64,000 bases of DNA from Aradus depressus (Eukaryota > Arthropoda > Insecta > Hemiptera > Aradidae). The notes beneath the pieces were generated by a model that ran no database searches, had not been told where the DNA came from, and saw only the letters and a list, made by a program, of their open reading frames with translations. The stretch covers positions 13,526,222 to 13,590,221 of the forward strand of contig OY759222.1 of NCBI GenBank assembly GCA_963662175.1. Reading direction: 5' to 3'. Positions 53,460 through 63,362 of the stretch are shown in pieces. The translations under genes were made by a program, and so were the position numbers. Each line of letters starts with the position of its first letter. The first letter of the stretch is position 1.

Positions 53460-53870
53460 TGTATATCTTTAGTATCGTGAAAAAATCCGAGACAGAGATT
53501 TCAATTAAATTTTATTTTTTGAAATCATCACGTTTTCTCGGAAATTTGTAAGCACTCTAACGCAGACACGATTATAGCTATGAATTACATGTACTTACAT
53601 CTGATTAGATTTTGGCCGAAATTGGACGAAAATTAAGACCATTTTAATTCTGGGTCTAAGTACATTTTACTAGTTATATTTATGACAATCAAAAATATCT
53701 TCAAATAAATGTTATAGGGAAAACTAAAAGACACATTTTTTACGAAATACAATTTTTTGTATATTTGCCGGTTTTGGAGATATATGCCGAAAACTTTCGA
53801 CATTTCGCTTTGAAACACATCGTATTTTGATGTCTTTTCTGTGCGTGTACGTATCAAGGTTGTATCTTGA
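53460..53870 (+). repeat. Dispersed repeat E fragment
   Basis: AAATCCGAGACAGAGATTTC, GATTAGATTTTGGCCGAAAT, GGTCTAAGTACATTTTACTA and GCCGGTTTTGGAGATATATG match the 11.3-12.3 kb copy. Confidence 0.55.
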
Positions 53871-54126
53871 GGCGATGATACCGACCAGCCGCTTCATCAA
53901 CAGATTCAAGTGATTATTTAATAAAAGAACTTTAAAAGCGTTCTTGTAGTTAATACACAACATTAAACGATCGCTTCAATTTTTACAATTTTAATGAGCA
54001 TCGGAGAAGGACATGAAGTTATTATTATTTGTGGCATTGATGAAGAAAATTGAAAATTTACAGTAAAAATAAAATTCTTTATTTTTTGAAAATATGAAAA
54101 AGTTAATAAAGAAAAATGTCATAAAA
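53871..54126. other. AT-rich, no gene recognised
   Basis: Nothing identifiable. Confidence 0.4.
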
Positions 54127-54560
54127 ACACATCAAATTTCGAAAAAAAAAATGTAATCATTATGTTCTCTCCCTTGGCTTAAATGACAGCATCTATTCTT
54201 CTGGGCATTCCCCTGATTAATATTTGAATTACTTCTTCCGGTACGTTTCCCCACTCTTGAAGCAAGAATTTCCGCAAATTCTCTAAATTTTACATGCCTT
54301 CCAATCGTGTCCCAGACATAATCTTTTTGGTTCATGTCTGGACTTCTTTCGGGCCAGTTCATTGCCACAATTTGAACAACATCTGTAACATGGGGTTGGC
54401 CATTGAAAGAAATCGAGTGCCGACAAACGGGGCGAAGGGCATCACATGAGATTCTAGAATCTCTCTGATATACCTAGCAACAGTTAGTGAGCCCAATGAC
54501 CACTAACTCCATTGAGGAGTTACATCAAACCTATTAAAATTTCAAAAATTGAAGTCATCC
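54127..54560 (-). pseudogene. Tc1-type transposase remnant
   Basis: The minus strand reads NWPERSPDMN then DYVWDTIGRH, the signature WPxxSPDxNxxxxxWD around the third catalytic region of Tc1-family transposases. After a frameshift the end resembles a C-terminus (NRCCHLSQGREHN). The usual acidic residue following DxN is replaced (QKDY). The adjacent upstream sequence to 54560 keeps traces of the domain before it. Inactive. Confidence 0.7.
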
Positions 54561-54726
54561 TTTAAATTTGTCCTGGAGTGTATACAATAAGAATTGTTTC
54601 TAAGTAGGAAACTCTGGTATAGTCTCTGTTTGAGTCACCATTTCATCAAAAAATCTAAACATTAAAAGTTACTTAATAATGATAATAATATCAATAACAC
54701 ATATTTCCGTTGAATCAAAATATGGT

Positions 54727-54945
54727 GAGGGCGTGGGTAGCTCAGTGGTTAAGTGCTTGCCTATTGAGCTCAAGATCGTGGGACCAGAACGTTGTACGAT
54801 GTCAGCTACTCCTTAGAAAACCCCTTTAGGACAAATCTTAGGACTTCCACTGGTCACTCAATCGGGCTCTTGTCCACCAGAGCGATGATAGAGGACTTAG
54901 GTAGTAGGCGATATAACTTTATTAAACTCCGGGCATTATTCACGA
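54727..54945 (+). mobile_element. tRNA-derived SINE, internally deleted
   Basis: Head GAGGGCGTGGGTAGCTCAGT, GAGCTCAAGATCGTGGG, then a jump to GTACGATGTCAGCTACTCC. The whole hairpin block is missing. Ends GGGCATTATTCACG. Confidence 0.8.
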
Positions 54946-55394
54946 AAAGAAAAAAAACAATGAATAATAATATTGAAAAACATGTTTCTAATATTATTAT
55001 ATATTTTCCATTTTAAAAAAAAGGTTAACTGAAAAGTAGAGCGTCGTTGCCTCCTATCCTCCAGATCGCGAATTCGGCAAACAGCTATCTAGGAGGTAAA
55101 AAACGTTCATCATGCCAATTAACAAAGTGTAAAAAAATACAATAAAATATTGTCATTCTTTTAGAACAAAAGCCTCTCCTTTTGGAGGTTTTGAGTCTAC
55201 TACTGCTCTTTCAACAGAAGAAATCAGAAAAGAATTTAACGATTGTTCCTAAATTAGATTATTTCTTAAGTAAAATTGTTACTTCTTGATTAAAAATAAA
55301 ATTAAAATAAAACAAGATAAAACAAAACATAAGCAAAAACTAAAAATTAGGGTTATTTCTTAAATAGTACTTGTAACACATTTGTTCCATCTTT
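54946..55394. other. AT-rich, no gene recognised
   Basis: Nothing identifiable. Confidence 0.4.
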
Positions 55395-55810
55395 CTCTGT
55401 TGCTGGCCACTGTGCATCATCCAACCCCTATTCTCTCCACTATCTCGTCCCTCCACCGCAGTCCTGGTCTTCCTTTTCCTCTTCTTCTGTCTCTAGGATT
55501 CCACTCCGTGCAGACTTTAGCCCAACGTCGAGGATCCATCTTTGTCACGTGCCCGGCCCATCTCCACTTCATCAAGTGTGCTTCCTTCTGGAGGCTTCTT
55601 AGCCTCACCTTCCGTAGAACCTCGCTGTTTCTTATCCTGTCACTTATCTTTATTCCAAGCATGCTCCTCATCATCCTAAATTGGTTTACTTACAGACGAC
55701 GATCCAACTTCTGTGTCAGTGACCAGGTCTGTGCACCATACAGGATAGATGGATAGACGAAGCTCGTCAGAATTTTGGCTTTCAGGTCAACTGCAATATC
55801 TCCCTTAAGT
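55395..55810 (-). pseudogene. Non-LTR retrotransposon ORF C-terminal remnant (KWRWAGHV type)
   Basis: The minus-strand frame 55417-55674 reads MMRSMLGIKISDRIRN, then MKWRWAGHVTKMDPRRW, then GKGRPGLRWRDEI. Upstream, out of phase, AKILTSFVYPS is visible. This is the region after the reverse transcriptase in a widespread invertebrate non-LTR class. It differs from the 19240 relic in its W(K/R)WAGHV...RW spacing. No catalytic part. Confidence 0.75.
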
Positions 55811-55918
55811 ATTTTTTTCAGAGACCAACGACTAGAAAAGAACAAAATGTATTTATTTTATATTAAAACCTATGAGTTGAGGACTATTTCTCAAGTCAAC
55901 CACTCCACGAATGGTGTA

Positions 55919-56086
55919 GTTAGTTACTGTGATTCACGCCCGCGCAGGTACAAGCTCGATAACATCGCTTAACGTCACATCTGAAGGACGGCATGCTCAA
56001 CGTTTTTTTAACCTCCCAGAGGGTTTCAAACTCGTGATCATGACCTCAGTAAGCAAGCTCGCTACCTCTGAGCTACTGTCGCCCTC
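55919..56086 (-). mobile_element. tRNA-derived SINE, short diverged copy
   Basis: Tail GTTACTGTGATTCACGCCCG joined to CAGGTACAAGCTCG, then TGAAGGACGGCATGCTCAAC, B-box side GGGTTTCAAACTC and head CTGAGCTACTGTCGCCC. Confidence 0.75.
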
Positions 56087-56535
56087 TCGAAACGCATATA
56101 AATACGATTACATATTAGAAGAAATATTGTAATTACGTACAGAGGATTTTAAACGCAACCAGCGACCCAACGATGACTATAAATGTGAAAATTTTACAAT
56201 GTCTAGAAAATAAAACAGGAATTATTCAATCGAGTAAGGGTTGAAACTTTTCAAGGAATATGTCCAACAAATATTGGATCGTTTAGAACGGGTGTAAATT
56301 GTCGACATATTCAGTTATGTTACAAGCTTGTAATCAATAAAAAAGTCATTTTCAAATGTCAGCTACACAAAAAAAAAGAAAATATATTCATATAAAAAGA
56401 TGATGGGTAGAAATTTAATATCATTACACAAACGAATGGCGGAAATTGTATTACAATATATGACCAAAAGACAAAAAATATAGAAATATACACGATATTT
56501 TTGCCATTTGTGTTGATGTTAGAAAGCTAATTAAA
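56087..56535. other. AT-rich, no gene recognised
   Basis: Nothing identifiable. Confidence 0.4.
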
Positions 56536-56539
56536 ATAT

Positions 56540-57450
56540 ATTTAAATAAAGTCATCGGTGAATCACCGTCTATGTACTTCCCCAGCAAGAATTAATCAAT
56601 TACGTTTTCGCTCTCCCTCCAAAACCCATCAATCATTCGGGTTATAAATCAAAATTTTAATTACATAGTGGCTTCCGAATCCTTATACTAAATTTTGAGT
56701 AGATAAATTCATTATATTGGTACTTATAAGGATGTTGAAGTTGATTCATCTGATCATCCCTTCCCCTTCGGCTGATTCCTCTGAAAATTAATAGATGTTC
56801 TTATAGGGCTTTAAATTTACATATAAAATTTTGTGTTAATACATTCATTACAACGGCAGTTATTTTTTTATTTATTTTTTTATTTTATTTAGTATATTTA
56901 CAATCAGTTAAAATAGAACCATAAATAAATTTGATGATAGTGAGTAAAAAAAAAAAATACAAAATAATAAATGTGTAATACACACAAAATAAGAAAAAAT
57001 ATAATAAGAATAAGGAAAACAAGGATAATAATATAAAGTATTTACAAACTAATATAGATAAACAAAATAATAATTACAAAATAGCTTAAATTAAATAAAT
57101 TTGAAAAGAGTAAAATACATAAAGAAATGATAAAACAAAATAAAGAAAAGTATGAAGAAAATAATAAGATAAATCATAAGAAAAACAATTCTTCAATTCA
57201 GAGACCCCCCGGAACACCCCTGTTTTTTTCGTATTAAACTCTTCCCTATGCCCGATTTGGCTGAAAATTAATAGTTGTCGTTCTTAGTATGTTTTTGATA
57301 CACATATAAAATTTCATCTCGATACATTGTTCTATCGGGAGTTATCGTGTTTACAGACACACTGAGATAGACATTTTTTTTTTCCTCTTCGGTATCAGGA
57401 AGTCGGAAAACATGAAATTCCGTTGAAAACTCCGCATCGATTTTTGACTG
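56540..57450 (+). repeat. Dispersed repeat D, longest copy with a nested retroposon
   Basis: Starts CATCGGTGAATCACCG and CCCCAGCAAGAATTAATCAA, with GTTTTCGCTCTCCCTCC. It is broken at about 56872 by an A-rich retroposon related to 290-626, then resumes near 57200 and ends GAAATTCCGTTGAAAACTCC and GCATCGATTTTTGACTG. Confidence 0.65.
56872..57190 (-). mobile_element. Retroposon related to 290-626, inside D
   Basis: T-rich start, then GTATATTTACAATCAGTTAA and AAATTTGATGATAG, as in the copy at 290-626. The TSD is not clear in the AT-rich flank. Confidence 0.5.
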
Positions 57451-57451
57451 A

Positions 57452-57572
57452 TCGCAAGATCGCGGGTTCGAAACCCGACCGAGACCCTTAGGTTTTTTAT
57501 GTAGAATATTAAAAAACCTTGAGCATGCCGTCCTTTGGATGGGACATTAAGCGATGGTCCAGAGCCCGTATA
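57452..57572 (+). mobile_element. tRNA-derived SINE, type B fragment
   Basis: Canonical B box GGGTTCGAAACCC, then the clearest type B hairpin (AGGTTTTTTA / TAAAAAACCT) and CCGTCCTTTGGATGGGACAT. Truncated on both sides. Confidence 0.75.
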
Positions 57573-57584
57573 ATAAACATTCTC

Positions 57585-57975
57585 ACGTCCCTTCTTCAGG
57601 TCACAATGTGCGAAATATAGAAAAGAAAATGAAAACAAAATAACAATTACAATTATAAAATATTTATATATAAAGAATTGAAATAAATAAATGAAATGCT
57701 AATAAAAATGCAAAAAGGAGAAAAACATGAAAAATAAATTAGTATATAAATAATGAAAAATAATGACTTAAACGCGTAGATTCGACAGACCTTAGAGAGG
57801 ATATATAATGTTTTTGAACATGAAACACGAGTTATTTATTATATTTATTTTATTTTTTTTGAATAATGAGAAAAAAATTTCGTTTCCGAATAGAAGGTTT
57901 CCTCTAACTTGAATGTTTTTAGTTGAAGTTGAATTTACTTATTATTTCTATTGTCTTCAAGAAGTGGGGAAGAAA
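57585..57975 (-). mobile_element. LINE-2 3' end, antisense
   Basis: CTCACGTCCCTTCTTCAGGT, GAAATATAGAAAAGAAAATG, CGCGTAGATTCGACAGACC and the coding end (GTTTCCTCTAACTTGAATG). Very close to 15200-15570. Confidence 0.75.
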
Positions 57976-58020
57976 TTAATTCCTTTATGAGTTATACATT
58001 TATAAGTTACACTACATATG

Positions 58021-58334
58021 AGAGAGCTCCGGTAGCTCAGTGGTTCTGAACTCAAGGTCGTGGGTTCGAATCCCAGCCGAGGCCCATAGTTTATTTTACC
58101 CTTATAAGATAAACTTAAGCACGCCGTCCTTCGGATGGGACGTTAAGTGTTTGCCAGCCTTTACGATGTCAGGTACTCGTTAAAGACCCCTGCCCTATGT
58201 GATTAAAAAATTAGGTTAGGCAATATTTCGGACTCCCTGAGAAGAGTCGAGCTCACGTCCACCAGAGCTGAGAAAGAGTGCTAATAAGCGATATGACATA
58301 GTTAGAGCCCGGGCATGAGTAATACAACTAACTT
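58021..58334 (+). mobile_element. tRNA-derived SINE, type A
   Basis: Head AGAGCTCCGGTAGCTCAGTG with a short deletion, perfect B box GGGTTCGAATCCC, hairpin TAGTTTATTTTA / AAGATAAACTTAA, tail GCCCGGGCATGAGTAATACA. Confidence 0.85.
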
Positions 58335-58508
58335 ATATAATATTAAATATATGTTAAAATATAATTTTGACTTCAACCCCCAACCCCTACACAATCTCTC
58401 AACGAACCCGGTATACTTTAAACTTAGTTCAAATTAAAACTATCCATTCTCTGATTCTAGCAATCCATGTTCCTTGCTTCTCGAGCTAACCATAAAACAA
58501 ACCTGTAT

Positions 58509-58857
58509 CCACAATAAATGTTGAAAATGAACTAGTTTGTCCAAGCTGAACTACTCTTTAAAACATGCCCCAGCAACAAATCTAAAATAGTTTCTACATA
58601 AAACCTCTCCTTGTTTGAAACAAACGAAACATGTCCGTCTAAGTGCTTTCCTACACAGTTTATGGCTTCTTCTTTTAGTGTTTTCTTGCAATTTCTTAGA
58701 CTTTTCTCAATAAAATATTCTATCTTTGAGGCTTGGCAAATATATATTTTTAATATATTTTTCTTTTGTTTTATTATTTTTATTTTTTAATATCTTGGCT
58801 ATTCTTGAAAGTTGTAAAATAAAGGTAGAGAGAAAAGAACAAATTAATGAATAAAGA
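58509..58857. repeat. Near-identical 345 bp duplication, copy 2
   Basis: Same as 13698-14046. On the minus strand a frame of about 80 codons stays open here (KSLRNCKKTLKEEAINC, then KERFYVETILDLLL). No family was recognised. Confidence 0.75.
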
Positions 58858-58859
58858 AT

Positions 58860-59379
58860 GTTCTTTCTTTGTGATGGATGCATTTTTTTTTTTTTTTTTG
58901 TTTGAATAAATTTAAATTTTCTCCAATAAAAAATTATTTTACACTTGTTACATTTATATTACCCTTAGTATATAGAACTTAGATCTCATTAGATTTTGGC
59001 CGAAATCAGACGAAAATTAAAAAAACTTTACGAAGCCTCTCTTTTTTAGAATAAATGTTTTAGAGTAAACTGAAATGAAACACAATTTTTTCTACTGCCT
59101 CATTTTACATAAAAATACGTTTTAAAAACCATTTATTTTGACGTCTGCTTGATTTGTTTTGACGTGTAAACGTTCTTGATTTTGAAAAAATGTCTTCTTT
59201 GTATTCGATGCACTTTTTTTTTTTTTTTTTTTAAATAAATTAACATTTTTATTAAAGAAAATTTCAATATACTCCAAGAACAAAAAAAATGCATCGATGA
59301 CAAAGAAGGAACATTTCTTCGATATCAGTAAAAAAAACCAAGCAAACGTTAAAATATAATGGTTTTAACGTAATTTTAA
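58860..59379 (+). repeat. Dispersed repeat E fragments
   Basis: ATCTCATTAGATTTTGGCCG, AAATCAGACGAAAATTAA, TGATTTGTTTTGACGTGTAA. An inverted pair (TCTTTGTATTCGATGCAC and GTGCATCGATGACAAAGA-like) at 59195-59320 brackets poly(T) and poly(A). Confidence 0.5.
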
Positions 59380-59585
59380 GTTAGTTATTATGACTCAAGT
59401 CCGGGCTTTAACTTTGAGGTCATATCGTCTACTACCAGAGCGCTCTTTCGTCACTCTGGTCGACATGAGCCTGATTCTACTAGGGGTCTTTAACGAGTAC
59501 CTGACATCATACAGGCTCGGGACCATCGCTTAACGTCCCATCCTAAGGACGGCGTGCTTAAGTTTATTTTACCTCCCAGATAATA
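59380..59585 (-). mobile_element. tRNA-derived SINE, head missing
   Basis: Tail ATTATGACTCAAGTCCGGGC, AGAGCGCTCTTTCGTCACTC, and AAGTTTATTTTACCTCCCAG. It ends at the hairpin loop, so the tRNA-like part is absent. Confidence 0.8.
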
Positions 59586-59589
59586 CAAG

Positions 59590-59780
59590 ATATAAGTACG
59601 GCACCTATTAATTTTCTGCGAAATCGTTTAGGGGACTCGACCCAAATATCCAATAACTGATGATGCAATGAATGTATCGACAGAAAATGAGGATTCAGAA
59701 GTCACGATGTAAGTCAAATATTGATTTTTAGCCCAAACGGTTGACTGCATTTGGATTATGATTCACCGACGATTTTTTTT
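59590..59780 (-). repeat. Dispersed repeat D fragment
   Basis: ATTAATTTTCTGCGAAATCG, GAATGTATCGACAG, AGTCACGATGTAAGTCAAAT, GATTCACCGACGA. Confidence 0.5.
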
Positions 59781-59869
59781 TTTTTTAATATATTTGGTAC
59801 TTCTTTGAACTGTATATAAGAAATTGAAAAGTGTGATAAAGTGATAAATATAGGGGAGAAAAGGGTTGG

Positions 59870-60240
59870 TGGACAATCGGATCCAAGGGAGCAGAAAGTA
59901 AGGACATGTAGGTACTGTGTATTCAGAAGGACCACTGGAATGGAAAAGGAAGGGACAACACCTCTATACATTGTATGGAAGAAAGGTTCCTGGAGGGAAA
60001 CGACCTACTGAATCATCCCTTGTGGGGGGGGGGGGGGGGGGGGGGGGAGGATCGGAGAGAGGAAGACATCCCTACGGCAACTCTGACAGAGATTAGTGGT
60101 CGAAGAACATCTGGACCACATCGAAATGGCCCTTGGGTGATCCGTGACCATGTGTCCCCTGGTCTGCTGCTGAGGTGGGGCATCCTATACTACAATATTA
60201 TTACGACTTACGGTCATTTTATTCATTGTTGATCTAGATT
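59870..60240 (+). pseudogene. Possible LINE C-terminal zinc-motif relic
   Basis: In shifting frames the plus strand gives RTCRYC, then CMEERFLEGNDLLN, resembling the cysteine/histidine end of RNase H-bearing LINEs. A poly(G) tract of about 22 (60026-60047) interrupts it. Weak. Confidence 0.35.
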
Positions 60241-60304
60241 GGCTCGGAAAAAGTTAAATTTTGTAACATTAATATTCGAACTTACCATTGTTCATTGTTA
60301 ATAG

Positions 60305-60640
60305 ATGTTTACTTCCGCTATAGTTTAGAAGGCATTTTACTACTTCCGCTATAGTTTAGAAAGCATTTTACTACTTCCGCTATAGTTTAGAAAGCATTTT
60401 ACTTCTTCCGCTATAGTTTAGAAGGCATTTTACTACTTCCGCTATAGTTTAGAAAGCATTTTACTTCTTCCACTATCGTTTAGAAGGCATTTTACTACTT
60501 CCGATATAGTTTAGAAAGCATTTTACTACTTTCGCTATAGTTTAAAAGGTATTTTAATACTTCCGCTATAGTTTAGAGGGCATTTTACTACTTCCGCTAT
60601 AGTGTAGAAGGCATTTTACTACTTTAGCTATAGGAAACAT
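60305..60640. repeat. 31 bp tandem repeat, about 11 units
   Basis: The unit contains ACTTCCGCTATAGTTTAGAA then GGCATTTTACT. Most units are 31 bp with single-base variants (GGC/AGC, CTACT/CTTCT). Confidence 0.88.
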
Positions 60641-60960
60641 AGAGGAAGTTATGTTTCCACCAGAATTTAACGTTTCCCGACTTTTTTTTTCCTGCGACTA
60701 AACAACAGTTCATATGTGATAGTAAGAATGTTGTGGGACGAGATTTCTAAATGAAATAAAAATAAAACTGGCTTACCTCACCCGTACAGTATGGAATCTA
60801 ATAAAACACTGCTTTATAGCTCACAAGAGAGGAGATACGAGATTTATTCACTCTCTATATGCATGCAAATAAGTTCTTAAACATTCATTCGAAAATAATA
60901 TGGTATACCCAAACTAAAATAAATATCTGTGATAATAATAAAATATTATCTTGATGCATT
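60641..60960. repeat. D edge and diverged palindrome arm
   Basis: 60645-60690 is D-like (GAGGAAGTTATG, CCAGAATTTAACG). 60745-60900 resembles one arm of the palindrome at 29.7 kb: GGCTTACCTCACCCGTACAG, TATAGCTCAC, TTCACTCTCTATATGCATGC. Confidence 0.45.
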
Positions 60961-61104
60961 AATTAATATTCCATATTTATATTTTATATGCATTTTTATA
61001 TGTGCTACTGTTGATGACACAATTGATTGAAAATGAAAAAGTGGGAAAACGTCCTTTATTCCTATGTTTAATACAATAGTTCGTCTATTATCTAATTGGC
61101 GGTC

Positions 61105-61280
61105 AATATCGCTGGTTCGAAACTCGACCGAGACCCGTGGGTTTTATAAAAAAAACCTTGAGCACGCCGACCTTCGGATGGGAGCTTAAGCTATGGTCTC
61201 AGGATCTCAGGTACTCGTTAAAGGACACAACCTTAGATAGAAGGCGACATCACATGGTAGTTAAAGCCCGGGCATGAGTC
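61105..61280 (+). mobile_element. tRNA-derived SINE, type B, shortened
   Basis: B box GGTTCGAAACTCGACC, hairpin GGGTTTTATAAAAAAAACC, CTTGAGCACGCCGACCTTCG, tail AAAGCCCGGGCATGAGTC. The A-box half is missing. Confidence 0.78.
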
Positions 61281-61604
61281 TGGAAATCGTCGTGCAAAAG
61301 TCAAATTCCAGGTTTGAGACATGACAATATAACCCAAGGAGATAGTATACTTGAGACTCTCACACCCACTAAGCTGTGATTTGCTTCTGTGATTGTGTTC
61401 CGAGATTCGTAATGTGGGCCTCTGAAAGTGTTCACTTGAGTTCAGCTAATGTGAGGGTGTTGATGATGTGTAAAACATGTCTGATTGATGTTCCATCAGT
61501 GACCATTCATCATCAGAGGTTCGAATGGCTTTGAAAGAACGCTTTACAACCCATTAATAACATCACTACATTAGTATAACACGTCTAGTGATTGGTTACT
61601 TTCC

Positions 61605-62430
61605 TGTTCAGTCTGACTAGCACATACTAGCTGAGGTGTAGGCCGTTGCTTAACACTTCTAGCTGAGGTGTGCGTCGTTGCTTAGCACATACTAGCTGAG
61701 GTGGCTATCATTACCTCAGCACATACCAGCTCTAGAACCTACTGTTGACTAGCACATACTAGCTGAGGTGTGGGTCGTTGCTTAACACTTCTAGCTGAGG
61801 TGTGGGTCGTTGCTTAGCACATACTAGCTGAGGTGGCTATCATTACCTCAGCACATACCAGCTCTAGATCCTACTGTTGACTAGCACATACTAGCTGAGG
61901 TGTGGGTCGTTGCTTAACACTTCTAGCTGAGGTGTGCGTCGTTGCTTAGCACATACTAGCTGAGGTGTCGTTGCTTAGCACATACTAGCTGAGGTGGCTA
62001 TCATTACCTCAGCACATGCCAGCTCTCGAACCCACTGTTGACTAGCACATAGTAGCCGAAGTGTGGGCCCTTGCCTAACATATACTAGCAAGGTTAGCTA
62101 TGCCTAATTGACACAAACTAGCTCTGGAACCTACTGTTGACTAGCACATACTAGCTGAGGTGTGAGACCGTTGCCTAGCACATACTATATAAGGTGGCTA
62201 TCATTACCTCACACATACTATCTGAGCTGGCTATCCTTACCGTACGTATACATTGTAGCTCTGCAGCCTATTGTTGCCTAGCACATACTAACCTGAGGTG
62301 GCTATCTTTACCGACTCATACTATCTGAGCTGGCTATCCTTACCGTACACATTGTAGCTCTGCAGCCTATTGTTGCCTAGCACATACTATATGAGGTGGC
62401 TATCATTACCTCATTCATACTACCTTTAAC
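61605..62430. repeat. Complex tandem repeat with ~132-137 bp super-unit
   Basis: Built from ~30 bp subunits around AGCACATACTAGCTGAGGTG with two endings (GGCTATCATTACCTCA and TGGGTCGTTGCTTA). The first super-units start at about 61614, 61747 and 61884. Later units are diverged and irregular. No coding capacity. Confidence 0.85.
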
Positions 62431-62479
62431 CCGTAATTATAAACTATAGTGTTCTTTTAAATTAATTAATCAACTAAAT

Positions 62480-62850
62480 TTTCGAGACTAACGTACCGAT
62501 TTGGTTGAAAATTAATAGGTGTCTTATATAAATAGCGTGTTAATATATTCATCACTTCGGCAATTATTGGGGTTTTTGTGTTGTCCTTCCCCTAATCCCC
62601 CACTTTCCTTGCGCCGATTTCGCTGAAATCAATAAATGTCATCCATTTGAGGTTCTGACACATATAAAATTTTGTGTCGATATGTTCATTCTGTCAGGCG
62701 TTATTTATTAAGTTAAATGACAGACAGGTATTTTTTAAATTTAATTTGTGCAATCAGGGGGTAGGAAAACATCTGAAAACAAGTTCTGGTTAAAACTCAA
62801 CATCGATAATCTGACTGATTACATAACTTTCTCAATACTTCATTTAGTTG
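62480..62850 (+). repeat. Dispersed repeat D fragment
   Basis: CGATTTGGTTGAAAATTAAT, GCGCCGATTTCGCTGAAATC, TTTTGTGTCGATATGTTCAT, then CTGACTGATTACATAACTTT. Confidence 0.55.
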
Positions 62851-63284
62851 GGGCAGAAAATGTGTTCAGGAACCAAAAAATAATACAAGGCTTTAATACA
62901 TTACTTCGGGATATTGAAGCTGGCACGGAGCCAGTTCATGTTCCGATGATATACTGTGATTACGTATTTTCATTTATAGGCTGTCATTTAATGCCCGACA
63001 TACTTTTTATAGCCTTCTCGCTGTTAACCACGCCATAAATAAGCACTTAAAGAGGGGAGTTTAAAGCTGGACTATGTGCTTATTTGGGCTCCAGACAGCC
63101 CATTGGTAAGTAGATTTCAGTTCATACGAAGTTAGATATTTCCTGCAAGCCATCGTTAAGTAATAATTAATTCTTGTAAGTCCATTTTGCGATAAGGCTC
63201 TCAGAAGTAGGGATGACAGGGGTAATTTGCCAAAAGAATTAATTAAAAAAAAAAAAAAAAAACGCTGCAAAACATTTTTTAGGA
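62851..63284. other. No gene recognised
   Basis: A frame through 62748-63038 overlaps D and lacks a domain. Poly(A) at 63242-63262. Confidence 0.35.
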
Positions 63285-63359
63285 GAGGTGATCAAAAAGT
63301 TTCAGAACTTTTTGGATTGCGCACCAAAGGAGCGTCGGAGAGCGATACGGTTGGCAGCA
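63285..63359 (+). mobile_element. mariner-like terminus
   Basis: GAGGTGATCAAAAAGTTTCAGAAC in two halves matches the terminus of the remnant at 13404. The sequence that follows is cut by the next element at 63360. Confidence 0.45.
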
Positions 63360-63362
63360 TAA

